Below the pieces are notes generated by a model. That model was not told where the DNA came from. It did no database searches and was given only the letters and a program-made list of their open reading frames with translations. From Rhizophagus irregularis (lineage: Eukaryota; Glomeromycota; Glomeromycetes; Glomerales; Glomeraceae), in contig NC_089452.1 in the NCBI RefSeq assembly GCF_026210795.1, positions 2,418,001 through 2,482,000 of the forward strand: a stretch of 64,000 nt of DNA, in the 5' to 3' direction. Positions 29,138 to 39,075 of this stretch are shown one piece after another. Each line of letters starts with the position of its first letter. Position 1 is the first letter of the stretch. Both the position numbers and the translations under genes were made by a program.

Positions 29138-32100
29138 ATGGAATGGTACGAAACTTGGAGGGTTGATTACGAAAATCACAAATTAAGACATGATGAAAAT
29201 ATCGGAAATATAGATATAGATGAATTAAGGGGAGAAAATATAACATGTGAGATATGTTATCCGACAAGAGATACACCAGAAGTTTTCAAGAAATTTTGGA
29301 AAATATTGCAAAAATTTGAATATACGATAAAAGATTATAATGCAGAAACTATAAGAGCGTTACTAAATTTATTAAGTATAGATAGTGAAGAAAGAAATAA
29401 TTATACAAAAGGAAGGACTAGAGATGCATTAGATGTAATAGTCGAATCGATAAGATACTTGAAACAACCAGTATTAAGAGAGAAAGGATTAAAAATAATA
29501 ATAATAGTGATCGTGAGGGATTGTATAGAAAATGATAAAGAAGATGAAACAATGGACAGATTAATAGGGAATGAAGAATTAATAAGATATGGTTATATTT
29601 TGGAAGATTGGGATGTGAATATAAGATTTAGGGAATTTTATGAATGGCATAAAGTGGCTATATCAGAGTTTATAGAATGGAAAGATAGCGTTATTAGAAA
29701 ATACAAAGATATATTGTATGAGGAAGCGGAATTAAAAGAAGATGAGTCAACGGAAAAAATAGAAGCGTTCAAACAAAAGATTAGATCAATGTTGAATACA
29801 ATGTACGTAAAAGGTCGTGGTGGAGGAATCTCGAAAGTAGTAATTGAAAGAGTTTATGATAAGATTAGGGGGTTTGAGCAATTAAATATAGATGAAACAG
29901 ATAGTGATGACACACCAAGAAGTTATACTATAACAGAAACAGACGATGGGGAGGAAGAAAATTTACCAATTAGTAAAAATGAAGAAATGCCAGATGAGGA
30001 ATCTGACGAATCTATTGAATCTAATAATGTTGAAGAAACAGAAACAACAAAGGTATTCGAAGAAATAATTAGAATGGATTTGAAAAGAATGGGATATGAT
30101 GTAGAAATAACGGAAATTGAAAGAATAAGAAAATTTGGAGTAACCGCAAAGATAATAACAACATATGAATTTATGAAGAAATATTTAACAATATGGAATC
30201 TTGAAGATGGAAAATTAGATGAACAAATATTACAATGGAGAGTTGAAAACACAAAAGAATGCGGAAGATGTGAAATTGAAAGATTAAAGAGAGAATTTGA
30301 AATTGGAAAAGAAACCTGCATAGAATGTGAAAAAGATATTGAAAAAGAAAATCCAACAGATGATGAAGATGAAATGGAAGAGGATATAAAAGGACCCGAA
30401 ATTGGCTCAAGTAAAAAACCAAAAAGTAAAGAGAAAAATAAAAAATCAAAGGAAGTACCTATAATACCAATAACACCAGTACCACCAATAAAACCAAAGA
30501 TAACAATGGCAGCATCAAGAGATGAACTCAGAGCAGATCTAAGAGCATTAATGAATACTATGTATAATCATGATATTGGGGCAGATTGGAACAATTTAGC
30601 AGTACCACCGATAACATTGACAGGATTACAAGGAGAAGTTCAAGCGAATACCAATGCGATAGGAAATTTAAACGCAAATAGAGGAGCTATTGTAGAAATA
30701 CCAGCATTTTATGGTACCAGTGGAGAAGATCCAGAAGAATGGGCAGATAAATTTGAGGAGACATTTACAGCAAATGGTTTAGGGAATGATGATGCACAGA
30801 GATTTAGATTAGCAAAAGCGAAATTAATGGGAGGAGCAGCAGATTGGTTAAAGACTGAAGGAGTAAATATCGTCGATTGGAATGTTAATGGAGATCATAA
30901 TTTAAGATTAAGAGTAAGAATAATTGGAAAGTATGCAAGTGATGAAATTAAAGATAGATGGCTAGAACAATTAGAAAAGATTAGACAGGGAGACGAGAAT
31001 GTAACTCAATACCTTACGAGATTTAAGTATATGTTAAAGAGAGCGGGAGGTGATGCAGCAGTAGCAGCAAATCAGCAAAAGAGAATTTTTATTAGAGGAT
31101 TAAAACCGGACTTTACTAAAGATGTAGTAATGGGAAATCCAGCAGATCTAAACGCAACATTTCAGATAGCAAAAAACGTAGAAAGAGGTTTAGAAGCATT
31201 AACAGATAAAGTACAACCAAAAGGAATTAATGATGAACAAAGAAGACAAGAACCTATTGTTCAAGGGAATGTAAGGAATAATAAAGGGGTAGGTGTAGAT
31301 GAATTAGCAGACAGTTTTGCGAAGTTACAAATTAAGATGTTAGAAGATGAGAATGAAAGATTAAGAAATTTAGCGAGTCAGAGCTATAGGCGATTGCCAC
31401 AAAGAAATCAACCAATGCAAAGAAATCAACCAATTCAAAGAAATCAGTCATTCCAAAAAAGAGTACCGACATGCTATACATGTGGTAGAGCTGGTCATTA
31501 TTCAGGAGAGTGTCCAGAGAAAAGAAGGAATGTAGGAGTGAATATGATGGACGAGTATTATGATCAAGAAGAATATGATTATAATGGATATGAAGATGAG
31601 GAACCACAACACGGTGAAATGTATTATACACAAGGTTATTACGATGATTATGAAGATAGGGAATTAAATTATCATAATGAATTATACGCAAAAGATAACG
31701 CAGTAAAGACAAGAAGACAAACAAGAAGGACGAATCCAGTAGTGGGATATAAAAATAATGGTGAAGAAGGAAATTTACAAGAAGAATTAAGAGAAGCGGG
31801 AAATAGAATGGATGATAGAGAAATACCAAGTGGAACAACAACACCAAGATATACGCCCGAAAGGATAGAACAAAATAATGTATACAAAGATAGTCAAAAT
31901 TGGGATAATCCAATAGGACCAGAAGATTATAATTATGGTCGGCGACCCATGACAAAAGATGGAAGATTTTATAAACCAATGTTCACAAAAGAAGGCAAAG
32001 CATTTTACCCTGGAATGCGGCAAGATGAATTTGGAAATTGGGTTAGAACAAAGCCATCAGGGACAGGAAAGCCCAGAGAATATGGACTGAGATTAACTGA

Positions 32101-32248
32101 TGGAATACCACCTTACGATATTGTGGAAGACGTGAAAAATTGTAGAGCGAATATAACAATTGGACAAATGATAAATGAGAATACTAAGTATCATAAACAA
32201 TTGAGAGAAGGAACATATAGACCAAGAAGCATAAATGAGAAAAATTGA
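29138..32248 (+). CDS. gag: Gag polyprotein with long N-terminal extension
   Basis: 1036 residues, unusually long. Residues ~1-460 are a charged, helical region that I do not recognise, with CEIC, CGRCEIE and CIECE cysteine pairs (~45-48 and ~370-405). Residues ~465-480 are a Pro/Ile linker. The capsid-like Retrotrans_gag region follows at ~495-690 (FYGTSGEDPEEWADKFEETF, AADWLKTEG, YLTRFKYMLKRAGG). A CCHC zinc knuckle CYTCGRAGHYSGEC lies at ~777-790, and then an acidic Tyr/Asp-rich tail. It forms the virus-like particle and binds genomic RNA. It ends in TGA followed by CTA. The protease ORF is in the same frame, so part of it may be made as Gag-PR by readthrough. Confidence 0.9.
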   Translation: MEWYETWRVDYENHKLRHDENIGNIDIDELRGENITCEICYPTRDTPEVFKKFWKILQKFEYTIKDYNAETIRALLNLLSIDSEERNNYTKGRTRDALDVIVESIRYLKQPVLREKGLKIIIIVIVRDCIENDKEDETMDRLIGNEELIRYGYILEDWDVNIRFREFYEWHKVAISEFIEWKDSVIRKYKDILYEEAELKEDESTEKIEAFKQKIRSMLNTMYVKGRGGGISKVVIERVYDKIRGFEQLNIDETDSDDTPRSYTITETDDGEEENLPISKNEEMPDEESDESIESNNVEETETTKVFEEIIRMDLKRMGYDVEITEIERIRKFGVTAKIITTYEFMKKYLTIWNLEDGKLDEQILQWRVENTKECGRCEIERLKREFEIGKETCIECEKDIEKENPTDDEDEMEEDIKGPEIGSSKKPKSKEKNKKSKEVPIIPITPVPPIKPKITMAASRDELRADLRALMNTMYNHDIGADWNNLAVPPITLTGLQGEVQANTNAIGNLNANRGAIVEIPAFYGTSGEDPEEWADKFEETFTANGLGNDDAQRFRLAKAKLMGGAADWLKTEGVNIVDWNVNGDHNLRLRVRIIGKYASDEIKDRWLEQLEKIRQGDENVTQYLTRFKYMLKRAGGDAAVAANQQKRIFIRGLKPDFTKDVVMGNPADLNATFQIAKNVERGLEALTDKVQPKGINDEQRRQEPIVQGNVRNNKGVGVDELADSFAKLQIKMLEDENERLRNLASQSYRRLPQRNQPMQRNQPIQRNQSFQKRVPTCYTCGRAGHYSGECPEKRRNVGVNMMDEYYDQEEYDYNGYEDEEPQHGEMYYTQGYYDDYEDRELNYHNELYAKDNAVKTRRQTRRTNPVVGYKNNGEEGNLQEELREAGNRMDDREIPSGTTTPRYTPERIEQNNVYKDSQNWDNPIGPEDYNYGRRPMTKDGRFYKPMFTKEGKAFYPGMRQDEFGNWVRTKPSGTGKPREYGLRLTDGIPPYDIVEDVKNCRANITIGQMINENTKYHKQLREGTYRPRSINEKN

Positions 32249-32251
32249 CTA
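32246..32251 (+). promoter_or_regulatory. Candidate stop-codon readthrough context UGA-CUA
   Basis: The Gag stop reads UGA CUA, a context known to favour readthrough in several eukaryotic systems. The frame downstream stays open through the whole protease. The first in-frame ATG after it is at 32267. Confidence 0.5.
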
Positions 32252-32761
32252 CACTCGGTGGGAACTATGAAAAATGAAGAGAAAAGAACTACAGCAATGA
32301 GAACAGAATTAGAAGTTGAAGATCAATTAGTGAATGTAATAATAGATACTGGAGCAGCAGTAAGTGTGATAACAGACAAATTAAGGAGGAGATTGAATAT
32401 ACCTATATTTGGAAAAAGTAAATTTAGATGTACAATAGCAAATGGGCAAAAGATAGCAGCGTTAGGAAAGGCAAATATAACTTTGAGATACAAAGATGAA
32501 TTGGAAATACTAAAAGAAGTTGAGGTAATCGATTCAGAAGAAGAGGATCTAATTTTGGGAAATGATATATGGAAGCTGTATAATGCAAAAATAAATTTTG
32601 AAGATCATACCTTAAGAATAGAAAAACGAGGAGAAATAATAACGATTCCAGTAGGATATGAAAGGGAAGCAATATATGAAAGTGAAGAGAGCGAGGATGA
32701 CGAAGAATATGAAAGCAACGATGAAGGAGAGGTATTCAAAATGCACCAGAATTTTAAATAG
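32249..32761 (+). CDS. Retropepsin-type aspartic protease
   Basis: In frame with Gag across one TGA. From the ATG at 32267 it is 164 residues. The active-site motif IIDTGAAVSVI has its Asp at residue 27, and LILGNDIW near residue 100 is the family's second signature (ILG). Such enzymes work as dimers and cleave the Gag and Pol precursors. The C-terminal ~30 residues are acidic (SEESEDDEEYESNDEGE). The next ORF begins 35 nt after the TAG in the -1 frame. Confidence 0.9.
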   Translation, partial: LHSVGTMKNEEKRTTAMRTELEVEDQLVNVIIDTGAAVSVITDKLRRRLNIPIFGKSKFRCTIANGQKIAALGKANITLRYKDELEILKEVEVIDSEEEDLILGNDIWKLYNAKINFEDHTLRIEKRGEIITIPVGYEREAIYESEESEDDEEYESNDEGEVFKMHQNFK

Positions 32762-32796
32762 AAAGTCTTGGCTCTGAAGAGAGAGAGACGGAAAAG

Positions 32797-34878
32797 ATGC
32801 TCGAACCAAGTGAAAAATTTATGCAAAAACTAAGTATAGGGGAAGTAGAAGAACCAATTTGGGAAAATATGGTAAAATTACTATTAGAATATCAAGATAT
32901 TTTGGAATACGATGAGGAAATAGAAGGAAGAACAAAAGCAGCGCAACATGAGATAAAAATAAAAGATGGGGTAGAACCAATAAAGCAAAGAAGATATAAA
33001 GAAACAGATGAAAAGGCAAAATTTATAAGCGAAGAAGTAGACAAATTGTTAAGACAGGGAAGGATAAGGAAATCAAAAAGTCCATGGAGTTCACCTGTTA
33101 CATTAGCAGGAAAGAAAACAGGAAAATATAGATTTTGCATTGATTACAGAAAGTTAAATAAGATAACTATAATGGATAGTTTTCCTTTACCAAGAATGGA
33201 TGAATTATTAGACAAATACAGAAAAGCAAAATGGTTTTCAAGTATAGATTTAGCGGCAGGATTTAATCAGGTAGAAATGAAAGAAGAAGACAAAGAAAAA
33301 ACAGCATTTGTATGTTCGAAAGGGTTGTTTGAATATAATGTAATGCCGTTTGGTTTAACGAACGCACCAGCAACATTTCAAAGATTAATGGATGAAATAT
33401 TAGAAGAATACATAAATGATTTTGTAGTAGTATATATCGATGATATTATGATATATTCAGAAAATTTGAAAGACCATATGGAACATGTGGAAAAAGTATT
33501 GAAGAAGTTACAGGAGAATAATTTAATAATAAAATTAAAGAAATGCAGATTTTTGGAAAGAAACATAGAATTTTTAGGACATATAGTAGGAAATGATGGA
33601 TTAAGGCCAGACGATAAAAAGATAGAAAAGATAAAAGAAATGAAGGCACCAACAACAGTGAAAGAAGTAAGATCATTTTTAGGACTTTGTTCATATTACA
33701 GAAAATTTGTGAAGAATTTTTCAAAGATAGCAAGACCAATAAGTGATTTGAGAAAGAAGGGAATACCTTTCATTTGGGGAAGAGAACAACAAGAAGCGTT
33801 TGAAAAATTGAAAGAAAAGTTAATACAATATCCAATATTGCGACATCCAGATTGGAAGAAAGAATTTTTATTAATAACAGATGCATCAGGAAAAGGATTA
33901 GGTGCAGTATTAAGTCAAAAAGATGAAAAAGGAAAAGAAGTAGTAATAGCATATGCAAGTAGAAGTTTATTACCAGCAGAAGAGAATTATCCAATAACAG
34001 AATTGGAATGTTTAGGAATAGTTTGGGGAGTTCAACATTTTCATAAATATTTGATCGATAGAAAATTTAAAGTAATAACAGATCACAGTGCATTAAAAGG
34101 ATTAATGAATGCAAAGATACCGAAAGGAAAAAGAGCAAGATGGGTAATGGAATTACAGCAATATAATTTTGAAGTAATACATAGATCAGGAAAAGAAAAT
34201 ACGAACGCTGACGCATTAAGTAGGTTATTAAAGATAGTAGAGGATCAACCAGAAATAGTAATAATCGACGGAGTAGACGGATTAGGAAAGACAAGTATAG
34301 TACAAAATTTAATTGAAGAATGGGAAAAGCAAGGATTAAAAGTAAGATTCAACACTTATAAGAGAAGAAGAAAAGATAAAGATGAATTTTATGAATCAAA
34401 GATGGAGACAGAATGGAAATTCAGAAAAGAAGTAGTGGAACAAATAAACAGAAGAATGCTAGAATATGACGAAGATACAGATATAATAATTTTAGACAAA
34501 TCACCATATTGTGAATATTATTATCAAAAGACGAAAAGTTTTGACAGAGGATTAATTACTCCACATGGAAATCATGAGATGGAAAAAGAAATATTCAGAC
34601 TGAAAGAAACAATAGACAAATCAATAGTGATATTTTTAGAAAAGGATAGTGATGTATGTTGGAAAAATTACATTGGAAGAGAAACAAAGAAAACGGAAAA
34701 ATCGTCATATCCAACATTAAAGAAGGATGAATATTTGGACATGGTTAGAATGTTTGGAGAAAGTCAGGGCGTGTACAAAGATACTAAAAGATACAGTCGA
34801 GTAAAAGTTAAAAATGACAATAGTAGTTGGAGAAAAGTATTTAAAGAGGTGGAGAAATGGAGAAGAGCACAGAACTAA
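32797..34878 (+). CDS. Reverse transcriptase-RNase H fused to a thymidylate-kinase-like domain
   Basis: 693 residues. RT occupies ~60-330 (SPWSSPVTLAGKK, FCIDYRKLN, SSIDLAAGFNQ, PFGLTNAPATFQ, YIDDIMIYS with Asp215-Asp216). RNase H follows at ~360-480 (LLITDASGKGLGAVL, TELECLGIVW, TDHSALKGL, NTNADALSR). Directly behind it residues ~486-693 form an extra domain: beta strand plus P-loop IIDGVDGLGKTS (Lys498) and ILDKSPYCEYYYQ (from Asp567), where thymidylate kinases have DRY..S..AYQ, then a Lys/Arg/Thr-rich LID-like stretch near residues 630-645. Length (~208) and motif order match a thymidylate kinase; Lys replaces the usual Arg after Asp567. Usual gypsy Pol proteins run from RNase H straight into integrase. 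Confidence 0.9.
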   Translation: MLEPSEKFMQKLSIGEVEEPIWENMVKLLLEYQDILEYDEEIEGRTKAAQHEIKIKDGVEPIKQRRYKETDEKAKFISEEVDKLLRQGRIRKSKSPWSSPVTLAGKKTGKYRFCIDYRKLNKITIMDSFPLPRMDELLDKYRKAKWFSSIDLAAGFNQVEMKEEDKEKTAFVCSKGLFEYNVMPFGLTNAPATFQRLMDEILEEYINDFVVVYIDDIMIYSENLKDHMEHVEKVLKKLQENNLIIKLKKCRFLERNIEFLGHIVGNDGLRPDDKKIEKIKEMKAPTTVKEVRSFLGLCSYYRKFVKNFSKIARPISDLRKKGIPFIWGREQQEAFEKLKEKLIQYPILRHPDWKKEFLLITDASGKGLGAVLSQKDEKGKEVVIAYASRSLLPAEENYPITELECLGIVWGVQHFHKYLIDRKFKVITDHSALKGLMNAKIPKGKRARWVMELQQYNFEVIHRSGKENTNADALSRLLKIVEDQPEIVIIDGVDGLGKTSIVQNLIEEWEKQGLKVRFNTYKRRRKDKDEFYESKMETEWKFRKEVVEQINRRMLEYDEDTDIIILDKSPYCEYYYQKTKSFDRGLITPHGNHEMEKEIFRLKETIDKSIVIFLEKDSDVCWKNYIGRETKKTEKSSYPTLKKDEYLDMVRMFGESQGVYKDTKRYSRVKVKNDNSSWRKVFKEVEKWRRAQN

Positions 34879-34938
34879 AAATACAGAACACATAACGAAA
34901 ATAACAAATTTAGAAGCGAAATCAATTAAAGAGGTATT

Positions 34939-36165
34939 ATGGAAGAAAATAATTACAAGAGAATAATTGACAATATCGAAAAGGAGAATAAATATGAATT
35001 GAAAGAAGGAATTCTATATAGAGTGAAAGGACAAAACAAATTTAGAGTAATCAGGGATTATGAATACGAAGGATTGATGTACATGATGCATGATAACGAA
35101 TTATCAGGACATTTTGGAGTAGAAGCGACATTAGATAGAATAAAAGAAAATTATTGGTGGAAAAATATGAAAGAAGATGTAGAAGAATATGTAAAAACGT
35201 GTTGGAATTGTCAAATGAGAGGAAAACCAAGAGGAAAGAACGAATTAATGCCGATAAAGATAAATGAACCGTTCGAGATGATTGGAATAGATATAGTTGG
35301 ACCGTTAAAAGAGACAGAAAAGGGAAATAAGTATATTGTAGTAGCAATGGATTATTTTACAAAATGGCCCGAGGCCGCACCACTAAAAGAAGCTACAGCG
35401 AAAGAGGTAGTAGAATTTGTTTGGAGGGACATAATTTGTAGACATGGGTGTCCAAAGAAAATAATTAGTGATAGAGGGACTCACTTTAACAATAGAATGA
35501 TGGAAGAATTAGTAGAAAGATGTGGGATAAATCATAGATTAAGTACACCATATAGGCCACAAACAAATGGTTTGGTCGAAAGATTCAATAAAACTTTATG
35601 CGAAGGATTAGCCAAATTAGGAGAAGAAAACTGGGATAAACATATACCATCCGTATTATTTGCATACAGAACAAAGAAGCAATCGTCAACAAGAATTAAA
35701 CCTTTTTATGCAACGTACGGAAGGAGAGCGAAATTACCATTAGATAAAGACGAAAATAAAATAACATTAGCTGATAGAGTAAAAATATTAATTGAGGAGC
35801 TACCGGTAATAAGAAGGAAAATAAAAGAAAACGTGGAAGAAGCTCAAGAAAAACAAAAACAACAACATGACAAAAGAGGAATTAGGAAACCTAAATTTGA
35901 AATAGGAGAAAAAGTATTATTATACGAAGCGTGGAGAGAAAAACAATGGTCTGGAAAATTACAGAACAAATGGAAAGGACCATATTTAATTCACGAAGAA
36001 TTTGGAAACGGAGCATATAAACTCAAAGAATTGGACGGAAGAATACTAAAAACACCACAAAATGGAGAATGGTTAAAGAAATTTTATAATCGAGAGAGAT
36101 TTACACCAAAAATAGTAATTAAAGGAAAAGAGGTATTCGATAAGACCCGAGTTCGATTCGATTAA
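34939..36165 (+). CDS. Integrase (H2C2 zinc finger, DDE core, GPY module)
   Basis: 408 residues. N-terminal HHCC: H..GHFG and CWNCQMRG. The catalytic core has Asp in GIDIVGPL, Asp in SDRGTHF and Glu in GLVERFNKTL with exactly 35 residues between the last two (DX35E). The C-terminal WKGPYLIHE is the GPY/F module. No chromodomain follows. It is in the same frame as the preceding Pol ORF but separated by two in-frame TAA codons (34876-34878, 34927-34929), so it is probably translated independently or from another RNA. Confidence 0.93.
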   Translation: MEENNYKRIIDNIEKENKYELKEGILYRVKGQNKFRVIRDYEYEGLMYMMHDNELSGHFGVEATLDRIKENYWWKNMKEDVEEYVKTCWNCQMRGKPRGKNELMPIKINEPFEMIGIDIVGPLKETEKGNKYIVVAMDYFTKWPEAAPLKEATAKEVVEFVWRDIICRHGCPKKIISDRGTHFNNRMMEELVERCGINHRLSTPYRPQTNGLVERFNKTLCEGLAKLGEENWDKHIPSVLFAYRTKKQSSTRIKPFYATYGRRAKLPLDKDENKITLADRVKILIEELPVIRRKIKENVEEAQEKQKQQHDKRGIRKPKFEIGEKVLLYEAWREKQWSGKLQNKWKGPYLIHEEFGNGAYKLKELDGRILKTPQNGEWLKKFYNRERFTPKIVIKGKEVFDKTRVRFD

Positions 36166-36227
36166 AACCATTATGGATAAGACACGAGTTCGATTCTATT
36201 AAAATTATTTGTGAGGTCACAAATAGT

Positions 36228-36241
36228 GAAGAGGGGGATAA
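36228..36241 (+). promoter_or_regulatory. Polypurine tract
   Basis: GAAGAGGGGGATAA directly before the 3' LTR, the expected site for plus-strand DNA priming. Just upstream, GATAAGAC.CGAGTTCGATTC.ATTAAAA is directly repeated (36139-36202). Confidence 0.75.
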
Positions 36242-37633
36242 TGTAAACGGTCAAATATCAAGCATGAAAAGATGATAAAATTCAACTACCAAACGTAATT
36301 GCCAAATGTTAAGAACGAACAAATTAATTATGGATTGGTGTAGATGGATAAATAATTAGCCGAAAAGGATAAACATTTAGGAGGAGTAATGGGAATCCCA
36401 TAATTTTTATGAACTCAATATTTTAGTAATATATAAACTAAGCGATATCTATAATGTTGATAAACATTTAGGAAGAGTAATGATCTACATAATGTAATAT
36501 TTATCAAATGATTGACAAAGAACCAATAGGAAAAATAGAGTCGATCATTTGCGGCTTAGCGATCTTTAACGATAAGAACGATAAGAAAGAATAATTATAA
36601 GCCACAGAAGATAAATTATAAGCAAAACACATAAAGTGGATTAAAAGAACATATAAAATAATGTCGGAAAGATTAAAGAACACGAAATAATATAAAAGAT
36701 AATATGAAGAGATAGTATAAAGATGGAATATAAAAGATAACATTAAAAAAGAACATATATAAAAAGATAACACAGCCACAAAAGATGGATTATATCTTTA
36801 CGACATAATATTTGAAAGATTATTTTAAAGAAAAGATAGCACAGCCATAAAAGATGGGTTATAAATTATTTCTTTACGATGTAATATTCGAATAATAGAA
36901 AAGATAATATATAAAATAATATATAAGATAGCATATTAAAAGATAGCGTATTTAGAATATAAATAGTATATTAAAAAGATAGTTCAAAGATAATATGTAA
37001 AAGAACATAAAAGAAGTATATTAGAAAGATAGTTCAACGATAATATGTAAAGAATATAAAAGATAGTATATAGATAGAATAGAAAGTAGCATAAAAATTG
37101 TATATATAGAAAGCGGAATTCAAAGTAATTCCACAGTTCTCATCCACAGAACTCAATAAAAATATAAGTTTCATTTAATTATTCGTTAGTAAAGTTTAAT
37201 ATTAATTAAAGGTAATAGGTTCGCCCTAAACTTTAATTAATGTTCGCTTAATTAATTTTAATTGAATAAAATGAAAATTTTAAGAAGAATTAAATATACA
37301 TTGTGAAAAGTAATGATTCGTAGCGAGAGCTATCGAAGTTTGAAATTAAAGGTAAAGTGGATATAATTTGGGGAAAATTTAGAGAAGTTAATTTTATTTT
37401 ATATCGTTTGATGTTTTATATTACTAATGCTATTTACGTCGTGAACCAAGAATGTTGTCGTTATATATTGTTGTATGTTGTTCGTTGATTATGTTATTGT
37501 TAGTTATGTTGTTGATAATTTGTTCGTTTGTTCAATTGTTCGTTCGTTCGTTCATTCGTTCGTTCAACCATGGGAATGCCCGTTCGACGTGGCAACTCTG
37601 TAAATTGATGACAGAGGGAATAGGGGGATCTCA
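36242..37633 (+). repeat. 3' LTR
   Basis: 1392 bp, same length and termini as the 5' LTR, followed by the GTGG duplication (37634-37637). Confidence 0.95.
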
Positions 37634-38583
37634 GTGGCAGCTCACGTTTCTGTTCTCTAATAAGAATAGGCGATAAGCTTCTATTGGGACGATTAACTAA
37701 AGGTTCTTCATGACTAGCATTTTTTTCGGTTAGGTTATTTAAGCGTTGTGTGAGATTTAAGATTACATTTCTTAATTCTTGAATTTCTTGGTTTTCAACG
37801 CCACCTATTATAAGTCAGTATTTAATATAATTCATTTTGAAAATTTTTTTTTTACATGTAAGTCAGAATAGGAGCGTGAGGGAAATAATACCGCTATTTA
37901 GAGCCAGAGTAATTGAAGAGGAAGGTTGATTTTGCAATATCGAAGATTGATTTGTAAGTGTTCCTATAATAATTATGTTAAATCGGTATATGTTTTGAAA
38001 TGTAATTAAGACTAATTTAAATAATATTACTTTTTGTTAATGATCTCCCTCTATTTTGTGGTGATGAATCTTTGGATGAGAGAGTGGTAAATTGATCATT
38101 AGAATCAGATACTTCATAATAGGATCGATGATGGTTAGAACTGTGGGATCTAGATTGTGATTTATGTGATCGATGATGTCGACGTGAACGGATAGGGGAA
38201 CTAGAATGGGATGGAGAGATATGTTGTTGTCGTAATCGGTGACTACGAGATTGGGAACGACTACGACTACGAGATTGGGAATAACTACGACTACGAGATT
38301 GGGAATGACTACGACTACGAGGTTGGGAACGATAATGGGAACGACGTGAATGAGAACGACGATGTGAACGACGTGAGTGAGAACGACGTGAGTGGGATCG
38401 TTGATGAGAACGACGTGAGTGAGAACGACGATGGGAACGACGTGAATGGGATCGTTGATGAGAACAACGTGAGTGAGAACGACGATGGGAACAACGTGAA
38501 TGGGATCGTTGATGAGAACGATGTGAGTGAGAACGGGAATCTGATTCTTTTTGTTGAGATCTAGTATTGAGGTTCCTATGCAT
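37634..38583 (-). pseudogene. Gene Y copy B, 5' part (exon 1, exon 2, start of exon 3)
   Basis: Minus strand: exon 1 38583-38031 from the ATG at 38583, exon 2 37963-37892, exon 3 37804-37634, then the LTR element. The Ser/His/Arg repeat is 8 codons longer than in copy A through an extra RSRSHSQS-type unit, and one Arg is Cys. Splice sites are preserved. Confidence 0.8.
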
Positions 38584-38908
38584 CCCGAGAAATTTGTAAA
38601 AATTTAAATCTTTTCATTATGGTATTTATTATTAAAGATCGGACAAGAGATAAAAAGGCACTTTATATACATATTTTGAATCATCCTATCATTTAACGCG
38701 TAATTGCCTAATCAAAATAAACATAAAATAAATTATTAACTTCGTTATCACATATCAATAAATTTATACTACATCGCTATCCATCAATTAAATATATTAA
38801 TAATCAATTAATATCATTAAACTTAATTAAATTAATTACTTACGGAAGTTTGTTTTTCCGGTAGGAAATCTGTGACGCGACGAAATAGCGATACGTGACG
38901 AAAAAGCA

Positions 38909-39075
38909 ATAGGAAATATTTTTGAAACCGTGATGTGAACGCAAAAAGCGATAGAAAATATTTTCGAAACTGTGATGTGAACGAAAAGAGAGAGGAAATA
39001 TTTTCGAACTGTGATGTGAACAAAAGAAAAGAGAGGAAATATTTCGAACTGTGATGTGAACGAAAAAAAGCGATA
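38909..39075. repeat. ~38-bp minisatellite (copy B)
   Basis: Mirror of the array at 20597-20790. One unit carries a few extra bases (AACAAAAGAAAAGAG) compared with copy A, a sign of repeat instability after duplication. Confidence 0.65.

Larger units (their letters stand above)
26303..37633 (+). mobile_element. Full-length Ty3/gypsy-type LTR retrotransposon
   Basis: 11331 bp, with LTRs of equal length (1392 bp) beginning TGTAAACGG and ending ATCTCA, a 4-bp target duplication, a primer-binding site, a polypurine tract and the order Gag, PR, RT-RNaseH, IN. The segments of the two LTRs that I compared are identical, indicating recent insertion. It interrupts gene Y exon 3 of transposon copy B. 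Coding sequence is extremely A-rich on the plus strand. Confidence 0.95.

Noticed and set aside
32750-32761. -1 slippery heptamer TTTTAAA between protease and Pol
   Set aside because: Slippage there would read TAA in the -1 frame at 32755-32757, so it cannot join the two ORFs.
30171-34294. Long minus-strand Leu/Phe-rich ORFs opposite gag and pol
   Set aside because: They mirror the A-rich sense codons; no independent motif or splice evidence.
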